A DNA stretch of 5,810 bases, taken from positions 1-5,810 of the forward strand of contig WRDE01000148.1 of assembly GCA_009783605.1 (NCBI GenBank). The letters run 5' to 3'. The DNA comes from Oscillospiraceae bacterium. GTDB taxonomy: Bacteria; Bacillota; Clostridia; Oscillospirales; Acutalibacteraceae. The translations under genes and the position numbers were made by a program. Below are positions 4,715 through 5,810 of the stretch, one piece after another (position 1 is the stretch's first letter; every line of letters starts with the position of its first letter). The notes under the pieces were generated by a model. It saw only the letters and a list, made by a program, of their open reading frames with translations. It made no database searches and was not told the DNA's origin.

Positions 4715-5810
4715 GAGAATTGCTCCCTCAGCAGCCCCATCACCTCATCCATATTCAAAGGTTTCCCCACATGGCCGTTCATGCCGGCGTTCAGGCATCT
4801 TTCCACGTCTTCCCGGAATACGTTGGCGGTCATGGCGATGATGGGGATGGATTTGGCTTTGGGGATATCCATGCCGCGGATCTGCCGGGTGGCGGCGTAG
4901 CCGTCCATTTCGGGCATCTGGACGTCCATGAAGATCATATCGTATCTGTCCGGCGCCGCCGCGAACAGGTCGGCGGCTTCCCGGCCGTTGACCGCGCAGT
5001 CGATCTCAACATCGGTCGGTTCCAGCAGCGCCAGCACGATTTCGCGGTTGATTTCGACGTCCTCGGCCAGCAGGATATGCCGCCCGGCGAATAGTCCGGC
5101 CAGATCCGGCTGCGGCTCCTCCGCCCGCCGTTTTCCGCCGGAGGATTCGTTAAGGATATCCGCTATCGCCGAGGGGAACAGGGGTTTGGAGATGAAGGTC
5201 TCGATTCCCGCCTGCTTCGCCCGGTCCTGCATCGTGATCCAGCCGGCGGCCGGAATGATCAGCACCACGGCGGTGCCGGGGGAATGCGCCCGGAGGCTGC
5301 CGGCCAGCGCCAGACTGTCGGCGTCCGGCAGCTTCCAGTTGATAAAGCAAAAATTGTAGCTTTCCCGGGCTTTTATCAGCCGCATGGCGTCCTCATAGCT
5401 TTTGGCGGTGTCGCAGGACAGCCCCAGCGCCTTGGCGATGACCTCAAAATGGGCGGTCACGTAATGGTCGTCGTCCACCGCGAGGATGCGGAGCGGGCCC
5501 CAGTCGGGGTCGGCGGTTTCCGGTTCCGCGCCGCGCCGGAGCTTAACGGTGAAGGCGAATTTCGACCCCGCGCCGATCTCGGATTCGATCCAGATATCCC
5601 CGTTCATCATATCCACGATATTTTTGGAAATAGACAGCCCGAGACCGGTGCCGCCGAACTTGCGGGCGGTCTGGGATTCGGCCTGCTGGAAGGATTTGAA
5701 CAGACGGGCCTGCTGTTCGGGGCTGATGCCGATGCCGGTGTCGGATACCGAGACCTGCACGGTACAGACCCCGTCCTCCTCCCGGAGCAGCTGGGTCCCG
5801 ATCCGGATAA
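4699..5810 (-). CDS. Hybrid sensor histidine kinase/response regulator, C-terminal part (5' end outside window)
   Basis: The reading frame stays open to the right edge, so the 369 residues seen are only the C-terminal part; the sensor region and phosphorylated histidine are missing. Numbered from the edge: the end of a HATPase_c domain with the G1 box DTGIGI at 23-28, the F-box region FKSFQQAE and the G2 box GGTGLGLSIS at 52-61; a first receiver-like domain at about 106-221; and a second receiver at about 244-364. The second is complete: acidic Asp250, phospho-acceptor Asp295 (FMDVQMPEMDG), Thr327 and Lys349. The first keeps acidic Asp112-114 and Lys208, but has Asn157 where the phospho-acceptor Asp should be (FINWKLPD, codon AAC at 5338-5340) and lacks the usual Thr/Ser, so it is probably not phosphorylated. 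The family usually couples a signal to phosphorelay, often through a separate Hpt protein. The input signal is unknown. The gene ends Met-Leu-Asn-Ala-stop inside the right end of the 4517-4714 element. Confidence 0.92.
   Translation of the reverse strand, partial: IRIGTQLLREEDGVCTVQVSVSDTGIGISPEQQARLFKSFQQAESQTARKFGGTGLGLSISKNIVDMMNGDIWIESEIGAGSKFAFTVKLRRGAEPETADPDWGPLRILAVDDDHYVTAHFEVIAKALGLSCDTAKSYEDAMRLIKARESYNFCFINWKLPDADSLALAGSLRAHSPGTAVVLIIPAAGWITMQDRAKQAGIETFISKPLFPSAIADILNESSGGKRRAEEPQPDLAGLFAGRHILLAEDVEINREIVLALLEPTDVEIDCAVNGREAADLFAAAPDRYDMIFMDVQMPEMDGYAATRQIRGMDIPKAKSIPIIAMTANVFREDVERCLNAGMNGHVGKPLNMDEVMGLLREQFSMLNA

Overview
The window reads as a GC-rich (clearly above 50% by eye) chromosomal segment of a Gram-positive anaerobe of the Clostridia type. 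This is an inference from three things: a PyrK/PyrD (class 1B, NAD-linked) dihydroorotate dehydrogenase pair, strong AGGAGG-like ribosome binding sites, and sigma-A-like promoters of TTGNNN-17-TATANT form. A genus cannot be named from sequence alone.

Layout: (1) 25-1800, pyrK then pyrD on the plus strand, encoding the electron-transfer and catalytic subunits of dihydroorotate dehydrogenase (pyrimidine synthesis). (2) 1858-2730, prmC (hemK), the release-factor glutamine methyltransferase, same strand. (3) 2735-3211, a convergent minus-strand gene for a small zinc-ribbon, single-pass membrane protein of unknown function, ending 4 nt from prmC. (4) 3212-3428, a divergent control region with two good promoters back to back and a 14-bp inverted repeat between them. 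(5) 3429-4532, a PfkB-family sugar kinase of unknown substrate. (6) 4533-4698, a gap made almost wholly of nested repeat structures. (7) 4699-5810, the 3' part of a minus-strand hybrid sensor kinase (ATPase domain, degenerate receiver, intact receiver), running off the right edge.

The genes are mostly housekeeping; the unusual content is in the junctions. Four of the six genes (pyrK, pyrD, pfkB and the sensor kinase) have their stop codon inside a repeat or inverted-repeat element rather than in unique sequence. These elements are a perfect 27-bp inverted repeat between pyrK and pyrD, a 7-bp tandem (heptad) array with inverted symmetry after pyrD, and a roughly 198-bp element with 39-bp imperfect terminal inverted repeats lying across the pfkB/kinase junction. 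That last element also ends in heptads, and because its ends are inverted copies it gives both convergent proteins the same C-terminus, Met-Leu-Asn-Ala. Inside it sits a perfect 46-bp palindrome flanked exactly by 9-bp direct repeats, as expected of a second, nested insertion. A short palindrome also lies in frame within prmC. Together these suggest a genome colonised by small non-coding palindromic elements that settle at gene 3' ends and supply stop codons, and possibly transcript 3' ends.

No tRNA, rRNA, CRISPR array, transposase gene or recognisable riboswitch was seen.
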